From Serratia plymuthica (GTDB taxonomy: Bacteria; Pseudomonadota; Gammaproteobacteria; Enterobacterales; Enterobacteriaceae): DNA of 64,000 nucleotides. Below the pieces are notes generated by a model. The model was not told the origin of the DNA. It searched no databases and saw nothing but the letters and a program-made list of their open reading frames with translations. The stretch is from the NCBI RefSeq assembly GCF_018336935.1, contig NZ_CP068771.1, positions 4,092,001-4,156,000 on the forward strand. Direction: 5' to 3'. Of this stretch, positions 40,706 to 48,432 are shown piece after piece. Made by a program: the position numbers and the translations under genes. Numbering within the stretch: the first letter of the stretch is position 1; each line of letters begins with the position of its first letter.

Positions 40706-41719
40706 ATGCGAGTACTGGGTATAGAAACCTCCTGCGATGAAACCGGAATTGCAGTGTATGACGATCAGGCCGGTTTATTAGCGAATCAGTTGTACAGCCA
40801 GGTGAAGCTGCATGCCGATTACGGCGGCGTAGTGCCGGAGCTGGCCTCCCGCGATCACGTGCGTAAAACCGTGCCGTTGATTCAGGCGGCCTTGAAAGAA
40901 GCGAACCTGACCGCCGCCGACATCGACGGCGTCGCCTACACTGCCGGGCCTGGCCTGGTGGGGGCGTTGCTGGTCGGCGCCACCGTCGGTCGTGCGCTGG
41001 CGTTTGCCTGGAACGTGCCTGCGGTGCCGGTGCACCACATGGAAGGCCACCTGTTGGCGCCGATGCTGGAAGACAATCCGCCGGCATTCCCCTTTGTCGC
41101 GTTGCTGGTTTCCGGCGGCCACACGCAGTTGATCAGCGTGACCGGCATTGGGCAGTATGAACTGTTGGGCGAGTCGATAGACGATGCGGCCGGTGAAGCC
41201 TTCGATAAAACCGCCAAGCTGCTTGGGCTGGATTACCCCGGCGGGCCAATGCTGTCGAAGATGGCGCAACAGGGTATTGCGGGCCGTTTCACCTTCCCGC
41301 GTCCGATGACCGATCGCCCGGGGCTGGATTTCAGCTTCTCCGGGCTGAAGACCTTTGCCGCCAACACCATCCGTTCTAACGGCAATGATGACCAGACGCG
41401 TTCGGACATCGCCCGCGCGTTCGAAGATGCGGTGGTGGATACGCTGGCGATCAAATGCAAACGTGCGCTGGAGCAGACGGGCTTCAAACGCCTGGTGATG
41501 GCCGGCGGCGTCAGCGCCAACCGCACTCTGCGCAGCAAAATGGCGGAAATGATGCATAAACGCGGTGGCGAGGTGTTCTACGCCCGTCCGGAATTCTGTA
41601 CCGATAACGGCGCGATGATCGCCTATGCGGGCTTGGTGCGATTGAAAAGCGGCGCCAACCCGGAACTGAGCGTTTCGGTGCGCCCGCGCTGGCCGTTGGC
41701 TGAACTGCCTGCGGTATGA
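40706..41719 (+). CDS. tsaD: tRNA N6-adenosine threonylcarbamoyltransferase TsaD
   Basis: Catalytic subunit of the TsaBDE complex that puts the threonylcarbamoyl group on A37 of ANN-decoding tRNAs (t6A). 337 residues, identical in length to E. coli. ASKHA-fold motifs: [20 protein letters not shown], metal-binding histidines in [14 protein letters not shown], the [11 protein letters not shown] phosphate loop, [22 protein letters not shown], and [13 protein letters not shown] near the C-terminus. GGGAAAGGGTA precedes the ATG. The downstream neighbours are two unrecognised genes instead of the ttd genes known in E. coli. Confidence 0.97.
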   Translation: MRVLGIETSCDETGIAVYDDQAGLLANQLYSQVKLHADYGGVVPELASRDHVRKTVPLIQAALKEANLTAADIDGVAYTAGPGLVGALLVGATVGRALAFAWNVPAVPVHHMEGHLLAPMLEDNPPAFPFVALLVSGGHTQLISVTGIGQYELLGESIDDAAGEAFDKTAKLLGLDYPGGPMLSKMAQQGIAGRFTFPRPMTDRPGLDFSFSGLKTFAANTIRSNGNDDQTRSDIARAFEDAVVDTLAIKCKRALEQTGFKRLVMAGGVSANRTLRSKMAEMMHKRGGEVFYARPEFCTDNGAMIAYAGLVRLKSGANPELSVSVRPRWPLAELPAV

Positions 41720-41780
41720 AAAAACGGCAGTAAACCAGCATTGTTCTGAATCACATTTTGCATTAATGGATGGAACCAAA

Positions 41781-42350
41781 ATGCCAAATATTTCAATACG
41801 TCAGCATGGAGCTGACGCCATTGACACAACCAATCGATATTTTCTCGATACGGGCTTGCCTCTTATTGCAAATACGCTGAGTCAACAAGATTTGGCATGG
41901 TGTATGGCGATGGTGCGTAATTTACCAGAGGAAAAGAGGTTGCCCTGGGAAACGGTGAACGCTTCTTTAGATGATGACGAAGCGTTCAATTTTGCTTTCA
42001 AGCTCTTGGATGCAATGGATCGACCAGCAGGGGCCTGTGCGTGTGATTATATTCAGGCAGAGCAGGTTCTGAACGTTAACATGTTGCAGAATTTCTCACC
42101 GGAAGGCTCAGTGCTTGATGGAAGGATGTTGACCTATGCACTTGTCACTATCGTCTTTTTTTTGGCTGATACTGAAGGGACTGGGGTGCGATTGATGTTT
42201 CCGGTTAACGATGGAGTCGCCGATTACTATATCAATCGCCACCAATTTGTCGATATCACCGGTGGGGCAAAGTTAATACTGTATCGCTCAGCCGATGAGC
42301 TTTCGGCATGGTTCTCGACGCTTCAGCTACCTTTGGTTGATGGTGAGTGA
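41781..42350 (+). CDS. Unrecognised protein, possible degenerate 2OG-Fe(II)/prolyl-hydroxylase fold (islet gene A)
   Basis: 189 residues from ATG 41781, which has GGA five bases upstream; a 41766 ATG would add five residues but has no visible ribosome-binding site. The N-terminal half is mixed helical (LPLIANTLSQQDLAWCMAMV). The C-terminal half has the order of a double-stranded beta-helix: LNVNMLQNFSPEGSVLDGR, LTYALVTIVFFLAD, GVRLMFPV, FVDITGGAKLILYRSADELS. This resembles prolyl-4-hydroxylase strands around DGR..T..YYL and the LLIF.S strand, but the iron-binding HxD and distal His are not seen (VLD and a His-free DELSAWF). The fold call is inference from pattern only. Base composition is visibly A+T-richer than tsaD and plsY, a sign of acquisition. 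Gene B follows directly. Confidence 0.6.
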   Translation: MPNISIRQHGADAIDTTNRYFLDTGLPLIANTLSQQDLAWCMAMVRNLPEEKRLPWETVNASLDDDEAFNFAFKLLDAMDRPAGACACDYIQAEQVLNVNMLQNFSPEGSVLDGRMLTYALVTIVFFLADTEGTGVRLMFPVNDGVADYYINRHQFVDITGGAKLILYRSADELSAWFSTLQLPLVDGE

Positions 42351-42401
42351 AATATGAGCAATAATAAAAGCAGTAACAACCTATGCAAAAAGGAGTTAGG
42401 T

Positions 42402-42677
42402 ATGGTCGGTCAAACAACTAAAGTCAAAACACCTAAATCCTCTTACAAAGTGGTTTCTACTATTGTAACCGCAGAAGGTTCTACGTTAGTTATTGAGGAT
42501 GGTGAAGGGTTGAAAACCATAGCCATTACTCCTCGCGGTAAAAAAATCAGCGCATCGAAAAGTGAGTTGTACACGGCGATGGTTCGAGCTGCGCCTGCCT
42601 TGAAGGTGGCTGAATGTTTACCGGAACCTGAGGGCGTCTGTAATACGTCAAAGTATCCTGTAAAAGTTAAAGCGTGA
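42402..42677 (+). CDS. Unrecognised small basic protein (islet gene B)
   Basis: I do not recognise this protein. The frame is open from ATG 42354, three bases after gene A, but ATG 42402 has a strong AGGAG six bases upstream and is preferred, giving 91 residues. Sequence features: a Lys/Thr-rich N-terminus (TTKVKTPKSSYKV), alternating hydrophobic residues suggesting beta strands (VVSTIVTAEGSTLVIEDGEG, KTIAITPRGKKISA), a short helix SELYTAMVRAA, and a C-terminal segment with two Cys, AECLPEPEGVCNTSKYPVKV. No signal peptide or membrane helix. It is A+T-rich like gene A, and both end before a shared palindromic terminator, so the two probably form one operon. It could be a substrate, antidote or subunit of gene A's product; nothing in the sequence decides this. 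Confidence 0.55.
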   Translation: MVGQTTKVKTPKSSYKVVSTIVTAEGSTLVIEDGEGLKTIAITPRGKKISASKSELYTAMVRAAPALKVAECLPEPEGVCNTSKYPVKVKA

Positions 42678-42683
42678 TTGTAA

Positions 42684-42705
42684 AAGGCCGGAAATTTCCG
42701 GCCTT
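42684..42705. terminator. Bidirectional terminator between islet gene B and plsY
   Basis: Perfect 22-base palindrome AAGGCCGGAAATTTCCGGCC+TT. On the minus strand it continues TTTTAC, so it most clearly terminates plsY; on the plus strand ATAACTT follows. Confidence 0.8.
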
Positions 42706-42711
42706 ATAACT

Positions 42712-43350
42712 TCAGGATTCTTTCTTTTCTTCCGGCTCCGCCGCATCCGCTTTTTTCTTGCGGAACTTGTCCCAGATTTTCCCTTCCTGCCCACGCCACA
42801 GGCGTTGGATATTGTCATGGTGCCGCATCAAAATCAGGCAAGAAAGCATCGCCACCGGGAAGGTGAACTGCGGCTTGAACCACCAAACGTAAAAAGGGGC
42901 AATCAAGGCGCTGATAATCGCGCCCAGCGAGGAGTAACCGCTAAGCAGCACGGTCAGCAGCCAGGTGCCGGTCATCAGGCCGGTAAGATCCCAGCCTATC
43001 GGCGCTATGGCCCCAAAGGCAGTCGCCACGCCTTTGCCGCCGCGGAAATGGAAGAACACCGGGTAGATGTGCCCGACGCAGGCGGCGATCGCCGTCAGCC
43101 CCAGATACAGCGGCGGTATCTCCAGCTTGTACGCCAGCCAAACCGGCAACATTCCTTTGAGAATATCGAACACCAGCACCGCCGCCGCCGCCAGGCGACC
43201 GCCGATGCGCAGGACGTTGGTGGCTCCTGGATTCCCTGAGCCATGTTCACGCGGATCGGGCAGCCTGGCGATCCGACAAACCAGGATCGCACTGGAAACT
43301 GAGCCACACAGATACGCGAAGATAATCATGCCAAGCGCGGTAGCACTCAT
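42712..43350 (-). CDS. plsY: Acyl-phosphate:glycerol-3-phosphate acyltransferase PlsY
   Basis: Integral membrane acyltransferase starting phospholipid synthesis from acyl phosphate; 212 residues (E. coli 205), about five to seven helices. Conserved motifs: [36 protein letters not shown] (motif 1), [20 protein letters not shown] (motif 2) and a charged cytoplasmic tail [15 protein letters not shown]. The ATG at 43350 ([17 protein letters not shown]) is chosen; the 28 codons upstream overlap the promoter region shared with folB and are not membrane-like. Divergent from folB. Confidence 0.95.
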   Translation of the reverse strand: MSATALGMIIFAYLCGSVSSAILVCRIARLPDPREHGSGNPGATNVLRIGGRLAAAAVLVFDILKGMLPVWLAYKLEIPPLYLGLTAIAACVGHIYPVFFHFRGGKGVATAFGAIAPIGWDLTGLMTGTWLLTVLLSGYSSLGAIISALIAPFYVWWFKPQFTFPVAMLSCLILMRHHDNIQRLWRGQEGKIWDKFRKKKADAAEPEEKKES

Positions 43351-43457
43351 AACGCGGTTCCGTTTAATAATGGTCGTTTTACTAGCAACATCTATGGATA
43401 ATACGCATATTCCGCTGGAAGTGGTATCCGGCAAGGCTAAAAACAGAGAATGACGTG

Positions 43458-43817
43458 ATGGATATCGTATTTATTGAAGAGCTTACCGTTATTACTACCA
43501 TTGGCGTTTATGATTGGGAACAAACCATTCGCCAGAAGCTGGTGTTCGATATCGAAATGGGCTGGGACAACCGTCAGGCCGCAGCCAGCGACGACGTAAA
43601 CGACTGTCTGAGCTATGCCGATATCAGCGAAGCCATCATCCAGCACGTAGAGCCGAATCGTTTTGCGTTGGTGGAGCGGGTGGCAGAGGAAATATCTGAA
43701 ATTTTACTCCAGCGCTTCAATTCCCCGTGGGTCCGTATTAAGGTCAGCAAACCGGGCGCAGTTGCACACGCCAGCCGGGTAGGGGTCATTATTGAGCGTG
43801 GCACTCGGCCGGTGTGA
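43458..43817 (+). CDS. folB: Dihydroneopterin aldolase / epimerase FolB
   Basis: Folate-pathway enzyme converting 7,8-dihydroneopterin to 6-hydroxymethyldihydropterin and glycolaldehyde. 119 residues (E. coli 122), tetramer-forming T-fold. Motifs: [20 protein letters not shown], the catalytic region [28 protein letters not shown] with the substrate Glu, and [23 protein letters not shown] 43458 is used; a GTG one codon earlier is less likely. Confidence 0.96.
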   Translation: MDIVFIEELTVITTIGVYDWEQTIRQKLVFDIEMGWDNRQAAASDDVNDCLSYADISEAIIQHVEPNRFALVERVAEEISEILLQRFNSPWVRIKVSKPGAVAHASRVGVIIERGTRPV

Positions 43818-43948
43818 TTTCCTGTCATACGCGTGCAACTAAAGACCGTTAACCTGGTCTGAACCTGAGAATTGTTTTAGCGGCAATGTATTGAACACTG
43901 TCGCTTTTTTATGTTGGTAGGCGCAAATTTATAGGGTGAGCGAAACAC

Positions 43949-44773
43949 ATGGCGGACTTGCATTCACTGTTTATCGCATTTGTTCTTGGGGTGGTCGAAG
44001 GGTTAACTGAATTCTTGCCGGTATCCTCTACCGGGCACATGATTATTGTGGGCGAATGGCTGGGCTTTACCGGCGACAAGGCCAAAACTTTTGAAGTCAT
44101 TATTCAACTGGGGTCGATTCTGGCGGTGGTGGTGATGTTCTGGCGCCGTCTGTTCGGCCTGATCGGCATTCACTTTGGCGGCAAGCCGGTGGAGCACGAA
44201 GGCAAGACCGCAGGGCGGTTAAAACTGGGCCATATCCTGCTGGCGATGATCCCGGCGGTGGTGCTGGGGCTGTTACTCCACGATTTCATCAAGTCGCTGT
44301 TCGCGCCAAAGAACGTGATGTATGCGCTGGTGGTCGGTGGTTTCCTGCTGCTGGCGGCGGAATGGCTGAAGCCGAAGAAACCGAGTGCGGAAGGGCTGGA
44401 TGACATTACCTACCGTCAGGCGTTTATGATTGGCTGTTTCCAGTGTCTGGCGTTGTGGCCGGGCTTCTCCCGTTCAGGCTCCACCATTGCCGGCGGTATG
44501 TTGGTGGGCGTGAACCGTTATGCGGCTTCCGAGTTCTCCTTTATTTTGGCGGTGCCGATGATGATTGGTGCCAGCGGCCTGGATCTGTATAAGAGCCTGC
44601 ACTTCCTGACGATGGGCGATCTGCCGATGTTCGCCGTCGGTTTTGTGACCGCTTTCGTGGTGGCGCTGATCGCGATCAAAACCTTCCTGTCGCTGATTAA
44701 GCGCATCTCGTTTGTGCCGTTCGCCATCTACCGCTTTATCGTTGCCGCCGTGGTTTACATGGTCTTCATGTAA
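43949..44773 (+). CDS. uppP: Undecaprenyl-diphosphatase UppP (BacA)
   Basis: Membrane phosphatase recycling undecaprenyl pyrophosphate to the lipid carrier for peptidoglycan; overexpression gives bacitracin resistance. 274 residues (E. coli 273). Catalytic signature [20 protein letters not shown] (the E-rich [14 protein letters not shown] motif) near residue 14 and the second motif [19 protein letters not shown] at about 170. Multiple hydrophobic helices. In the folB-uppP-cca order of E. coli, followed by a bidirectional terminator. Confidence 0.96.
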   Translation: MADLHSLFIAFVLGVVEGLTEFLPVSSTGHMIIVGEWLGFTGDKAKTFEVIIQLGSILAVVVMFWRRLFGLIGIHFGGKPVEHEGKTAGRLKLGHILLAMIPAVVLGLLLHDFIKSLFAPKNVMYALVVGGFLLLAAEWLKPKKPSAEGLDDITYRQAFMIGCFQCLALWPGFSRSGSTIAGGMLVGVNRYAASEFSFILAVPMMIGASGLDLYKSLHFLTMGDLPMFAVGFVTAFVVALIAIKTFLSLIKRISFVPFAIYRFIVAAVVYMVFM

Positions 44774-44791
44774 GCGACAGCGTCAATAAAA

Positions 44792-44815
44792 AACCCTGCT
44801 TTGCGGGGTTTTTTT
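44792..44815. terminator. Bidirectional terminator between uppP and cca
   Basis: AACCCTGC, loop TTT, GCGGGGTT, then six or seven Ts on the plus strand; the A-run before it (44786-44793) provides Ts for cca. The T-tract overlaps the end of cca. Confidence 0.85.
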
Positions 44816-46058
44816 ATGCCTGATCGAGAGGGATATCCTGGGTGAGTTTCCAGTCGGCCAGTACCTGCTGGCGGCGGCGTTTCAGCTCATCGCGGATCGC
44901 CAGCCCCTGCAGACCGCTGGCCACGACCTCTTTTACCGAGACAGCATTTGCCACCTGGAAAGCCTGGCGCAAATAGTCGCCCTGCGGATAGGGATTGTTT
45001 TCAAACCCGGTACGGCCGCGTGCGTCCGCCTCGCTGGTCAGGATCATCTGTTCCAGCCTCTGCGGTTTACGCCAGACGTCTATCGCATCGAAAAGCTTCA
45101 GCAGGGTTTCCGGGCGCAGCTTGTTTACGGTATGGATCAGATCATGGTATTCGGCCACCAGTTTGGCCAAATCGCGCACCGGGTTGGGCACCCGTAAACG
45201 TTGGCAGAGTTCTTCGACCAGCTTGACGCCGGTCAGGCCGTGACCGTGATGATGTGGCCAGAGTTCTTGCGGCGTCAGCCCCTTGCCGAGATCGTGGCAC
45301 AGGGCCGCGAAGCGTATGTCGACGTCAGGGCTGAGCCGGGCGGCAATAGCCAGCGTCATCAGGGTATGAATGCCGGTGTCGATCTCCGGGTGCCATTTGG
45401 CCGGGGCCGGCACGCCGAACAGGGCGTCGATCTCGGGGAACAGCACCGCCAGCGCATCACAGTCGCGCAGAACCTGGAAATACACTTGCGGGCTCTGGCT
45501 TTGCAGCGCTTTTTCGGTTTCTTTCCATACCCGCTCGGCGGTCAGCGCCGCCAATTCACCGCTGCGGGCCATTTGGCGCATCAGCTCAGCGGTTTCCGGG
45601 GCAATGGTAAAGCCCAGATGGGCAAAGCGGGCGGCAAAACGGGCTACGCGCAACACGCGCAGCGGATCTTCACCGAAGGCATCGGAAACGTGGCGCAGCA
45701 AGCGCGCTTGCAAATCGGCCACGCCGTGGAAAGGGTCTATCAGCTCACCGTCGGTGCCGCGGGCTATGGCGTTGATGGTCAAATCGCGGCGCTGCAAATC
45801 TTCTTCCAGCGTCACGTCCGGTGCGGCGTAGCAGGTAAAGCCGGTATAGCCCTGGCCGGATTTACGTTCGGTGCGCGCCAGCGCATATTCTTCATGGGTC
45901 TCAGGGTTGAGAAACACCGGGAAGTCTTTACCGACCTGTTGATACCCCAGCGCCAGCAGTTCTGCAGGCGCTGCGCCCACCACCACCCAGTCGCGGTCGA
46001 AAACCGGTATCTCAAGCAAACTGTCGCGGACGGCGCCGCCGACCAGGTAGATCTTCAC
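44814..46058 (-). CDS. cca: Multifunctional CCA-adding enzyme with HD phosphohydrolase domain
   Basis: Class II tRNA nucleotidyltransferase that builds or repairs the 3' CCA without a template; 414 residues (E. coli 412). Nucleotidyltransferase head: [20 protein letters not shown] (RNA/NTP binding) and the metal pair in DRDWVVVGA. Motif [20 protein letters not shown] is present. The C-terminal HD domain (about 228-330) has [20 protein letters not shown] and [10 protein letters not shown], giving phosphatase and phosphodiesterase activity seen in gamma-proteobacterial enzymes. Confidence 0.96.
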   Translation of the reverse strand: MKIYLVGGAVRDSLLEIPVFDRDWVVVGAAPAELLALGYQQVGKDFPVFLNPETHEEYALARTERKSGQGYTGFTCYAAPDVTLEEDLQRRDLTINAIARGTDGELIDPFHGVADLQARLLRHVSDAFGEDPLRVLRVARFAARFAHLGFTIAPETAELMRQMARSGELAALTAERVWKETEKALQSQSPQVYFQVLRDCDALAVLFPEIDALFGVPAPAKWHPEIDTGIHTLMTLAIAARLSPDVDIRFAALCHDLGKGLTPQELWPHHHGHGLTGVKLVEELCQRLRVPNPVRDLAKLVAEYHDLIHTVNKLRPETLLKLFDAIDVWRKPQRLEQMILTSEADARGRTGFENNPYPQGDYLRQAFQVANAVSVKEVVASGLQGLAIRDELKRRRQQVLADWKLTQDIPLDQA

Positions 46059-46132
46059 TATTATGCTCCTGCATGATTCTGGGACTCTGTTGACCAGATT
46101 ACCTCAATTAGCCGGGCCGTGCCGAAGCCAAT

Positions 46133-46154
46133 AAAAAAGGCGCCCGCAGGCGCC
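46133..46154 (-). terminator. Intrinsic terminator of ygiM
   Basis: On the minus strand GGCGCC, loop TGCG, GGCGCC, then TTTTTTA. It lies just beyond the ygiM stop and before cca. Confidence 0.85.
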
Positions 46155-46179
46155 AATCTCAAACTGAACGATACTGAAA

Positions 46180-46800
46180 TCAGTTCATCCAGCGATTGTT
46201 GTTCTTGCGACGCGGGATCAGGTGCGGCAACAGCAGGCCGAGCAGCAGACCAACGCCGGCAACGCCGCCGCCGTACATGAACCACTGCAGGATAATGGTG
46301 CGCTGTTTGTCGTCGAGCTGCAGGTTAACCGCGTTAACCTTCTTCTGGGCTACGACCAGTTGGTTTTTCAGATCTTGATTTTCCTGCTGCAGGCCGCTGA
46401 TGGTGCCGTCGCTTGCAGCCACTTTTTGCTGCATTTCCGCCGTGCGCTGGTTCCAGCTGTTGTCGATATTGGCCAGCTTGTCGGTCAGGGTTTTCACCTG
46501 CTGCTCCAGCGCAGGTACGCGAGTGCGCAGGCTTGGCGTTTCGCTGAGCTGATCGAGAGGGATCCAGATATTGCGGCCTTTCGGATCGCGGATTTGGCCA
46601 TAATTGGTGCTGTCATTTACGCTCAACAGGGTGACTTCTTCACCGGCGTTCAGCGTACCGACAATACGGTACTGATTACCCGGGCCGCTGTGGACGTAAG
46701 TACTCAATTCATCGGAGATATAGCGCTTATCTTCGGCATGTGCGCCCCAAGTGATGCTGAAGCTCAGCACGGCAAGGCAAATTAGGCGTAATTTCTGCAT
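46180..46800 (-). CDS. ygiM: SH3-domain inner-membrane protein YgiM
   Basis: 206-residue envelope protein. A signal peptide (MQKLRLICLAVLSFSITWGA, then HA) leads to a bacterial SH3 domain (about 24-95; DELSTYVHSGPGNQYRIVGT, VTLLSVNDSTNYGQIRDPKG), a coiled coil (about 100-165; LEQQVKTLTDKLANIDNSWN), and a C-terminal membrane helix WFMYGGGVAGVGLLLGLLLP ending in a basic tail RRKNNNRWMN. The function is unknown; it is divergent from ygiF as in E. coli. Confidence 0.92.
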   Translation of the reverse strand: MQKLRLICLAVLSFSITWGAHAEDKRYISDELSTYVHSGPGNQYRIVGTLNAGEEVTLLSVNDSTNYGQIRDPKGRNIWIPLDQLSETPSLRTRVPALEQQVKTLTDKLANIDNSWNQRTAEMQQKVAASDGTISGLQQENQDLKNQLVVAQKKVNAVNLQLDDKQRTIILQWFMYGGGVAGVGLLLGLLLPHLIPRRKNNNRWMN

Positions 46801-47079
46801 TAGTTCATCGTTTCTGTGTGAATTTATGGAACGATAGTAGAGCGTTCAGTCTGACGACGCAACGCAAAAACCGGAATGAGAACTATCTTACTGTGGCAGA
46901 TTCTGTGAGTTGCGCAGCGTTTTATAACGTAACAGGTTTTTTCTGCAGTTAGCAGGGTTAAGGCGTCGGGAATCGCGGTAAGATAACGGTAACTGTGCGT
47001 CATCGGGCAGAGCGTGGCTGGCAGCGCTCGCCGCCGTGAAGGCTGACGCGAATGCGTAACTTATTGGTGTAAAAGACTT

Positions 47080-48387
47080 ATGACCGTTGAAATAGAATTG
47101 AAATTTATTGCTACCCCGGATGCGGTCGCCGCTTTGCCGCAGCAACTGGCCGCCTGGCCGCATCAGCATTCGGCGCCGCAAAAGCTGACCAATATTTACT
47201 TCGAAACCGCCGACAATTTTTTGCGCAACCATGATATGGGACTGCGCATTCGCGGTTTTGACGACAGTTACGAAATGACCATCAAAACCGCGGGCAAGGT
47301 GGTGGCAGGTTTGCACCAACGTCCGGAATACAACGTGGCGATCGCCAAGCCGGAGCTGGCGCTGGATTTGTTCCCGGCGGATATCTGGCCGCAGGGCTGC
47401 GACATCCAGGCGCTGCAGCAGCAATTGCAGCCGCTGTTCCGCACCGATTTCGTGCGCGAGAAGTGGGTGGTCACTTACGGTAAGAGCGAGATTGAGGTTG
47501 GTCTGGACCTGGGTGAGGTGAGCGCAGGTGAACTGAATGAAGCGCTGTGCGAGATCGAGCTGGAGCTTAAAGCAGGCAACACCGCCGATTTGCTGGCGTT
47601 GGCCAACGCGCTGGCAGAACACGGCGGCCTGCGTCAGGGTAGCCTGAGCAAGGCGGCGCGCGGTTATCATTTGGCGCAGGGCAACCTCCCACGCGAGCGC
47701 CATCCGCTGACGGTATTGAAACCCGCAGCCAAATCCAGCGTTGAGCAGGGGATGGTTGCCGGCTTTGAACTGGGGCTGAGCCATTGGCAGTATCACGAAG
47801 AATTGTGGCTGCGCGGCGATGGCCAGGCCCGCCGTTCGGTAATGGAGGCGATTGCCCTGATCCGCCAGGCGCTGGTTGTCTTCGGCGGCCTGGTGCCGCG
47901 CAAGGCCAGCGCCGATCTGCGCGCCCGGCTGACTGCGCTGGAACCGCTGCTGGTCGATAAAACCACCAAACCGCAGGTGCTGTGCTACAGCGCAGAATAT
48001 CTGCAATGTAAGTTGGCGCTCACATCATGGTTGGTGACCGGTGCCTGGCGACCGTTTATCGACGCCAAAGCCCAGACCAAGCTCGACGGCTCTTTCAAAC
48101 GTTTCAGCGACATTATGCTTGGGCGCAGCGCCGCCGAGCTGAAAGAAGCCTTCACCCGCACGCTCAATGACGACGAGTATGAAGAACAGCTGCCGCGTCT
48201 GACGCGCCAGGTCTCGGCATTTATTCTGCTGTCGGGCGCGTATCCGGACGACGAAACCGGCCCCTATATCGAAAGCTGGCGCGAGCTGCAGCTGGCGGTG
48301 GCTGAACGGCGTCAGGGTTGGTACGAGGCCACCCGCAAGCAGGCCTTATCGCATGCGCCATTCTGGTTAAACGGCGCGCTCCGCTAA
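47080..48387 (+). CDS. ygiF: Inorganic triphosphatase YgiF (CYTH-CHAD)
   Basis: 435-residue protein (E. coli 433) hydrolysing inorganic tripolyphosphate. The N-terminal CYTH domain (1-200) has the signature start MTVEIELKFIATPDAV and tunnel residues in NIYFETADNFLRNHDMGLRI; Lys/Arg/Glu-rich strands bind triphosphate and Mg2+. The C-terminal CHAD helical domain (about 215-430) contains basic helices such as VLKPAAKSSVEQGMVAGFEL, thought to bind polyphosphate. Neighbour glnE follows after 45 bp. Confidence 0.94.
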   Translation: MTVEIELKFIATPDAVAALPQQLAAWPHQHSAPQKLTNIYFETADNFLRNHDMGLRIRGFDDSYEMTIKTAGKVVAGLHQRPEYNVAIAKPELALDLFPADIWPQGCDIQALQQQLQPLFRTDFVREKWVVTYGKSEIEVGLDLGEVSAGELNEALCEIELELKAGNTADLLALANALAEHGGLRQGSLSKAARGYHLAQGNLPRERHPLTVLKPAAKSSVEQGMVAGFELGLSHWQYHEELWLRGDGQARRSVMEAIALIRQALVVFGGLVPRKASADLRARLTALEPLLVDKTTKPQVLCYSAEYLQCKLALTSWLVTGAWRPFIDAKAQTKLDGSFKRFSDIMLGRSAAELKEAFTRTLNDDEYEEQLPRLTRQVSAFILLSGAYPDDETGPYIESWRELQLAVAERRQGWYEATRKQALSHAPFWLNGALR

Positions 48388-48432
48388 TCAAGCCGGCCTG
48401 CGAGGCGCAGGCCGCAGGACGGATCATTCATT

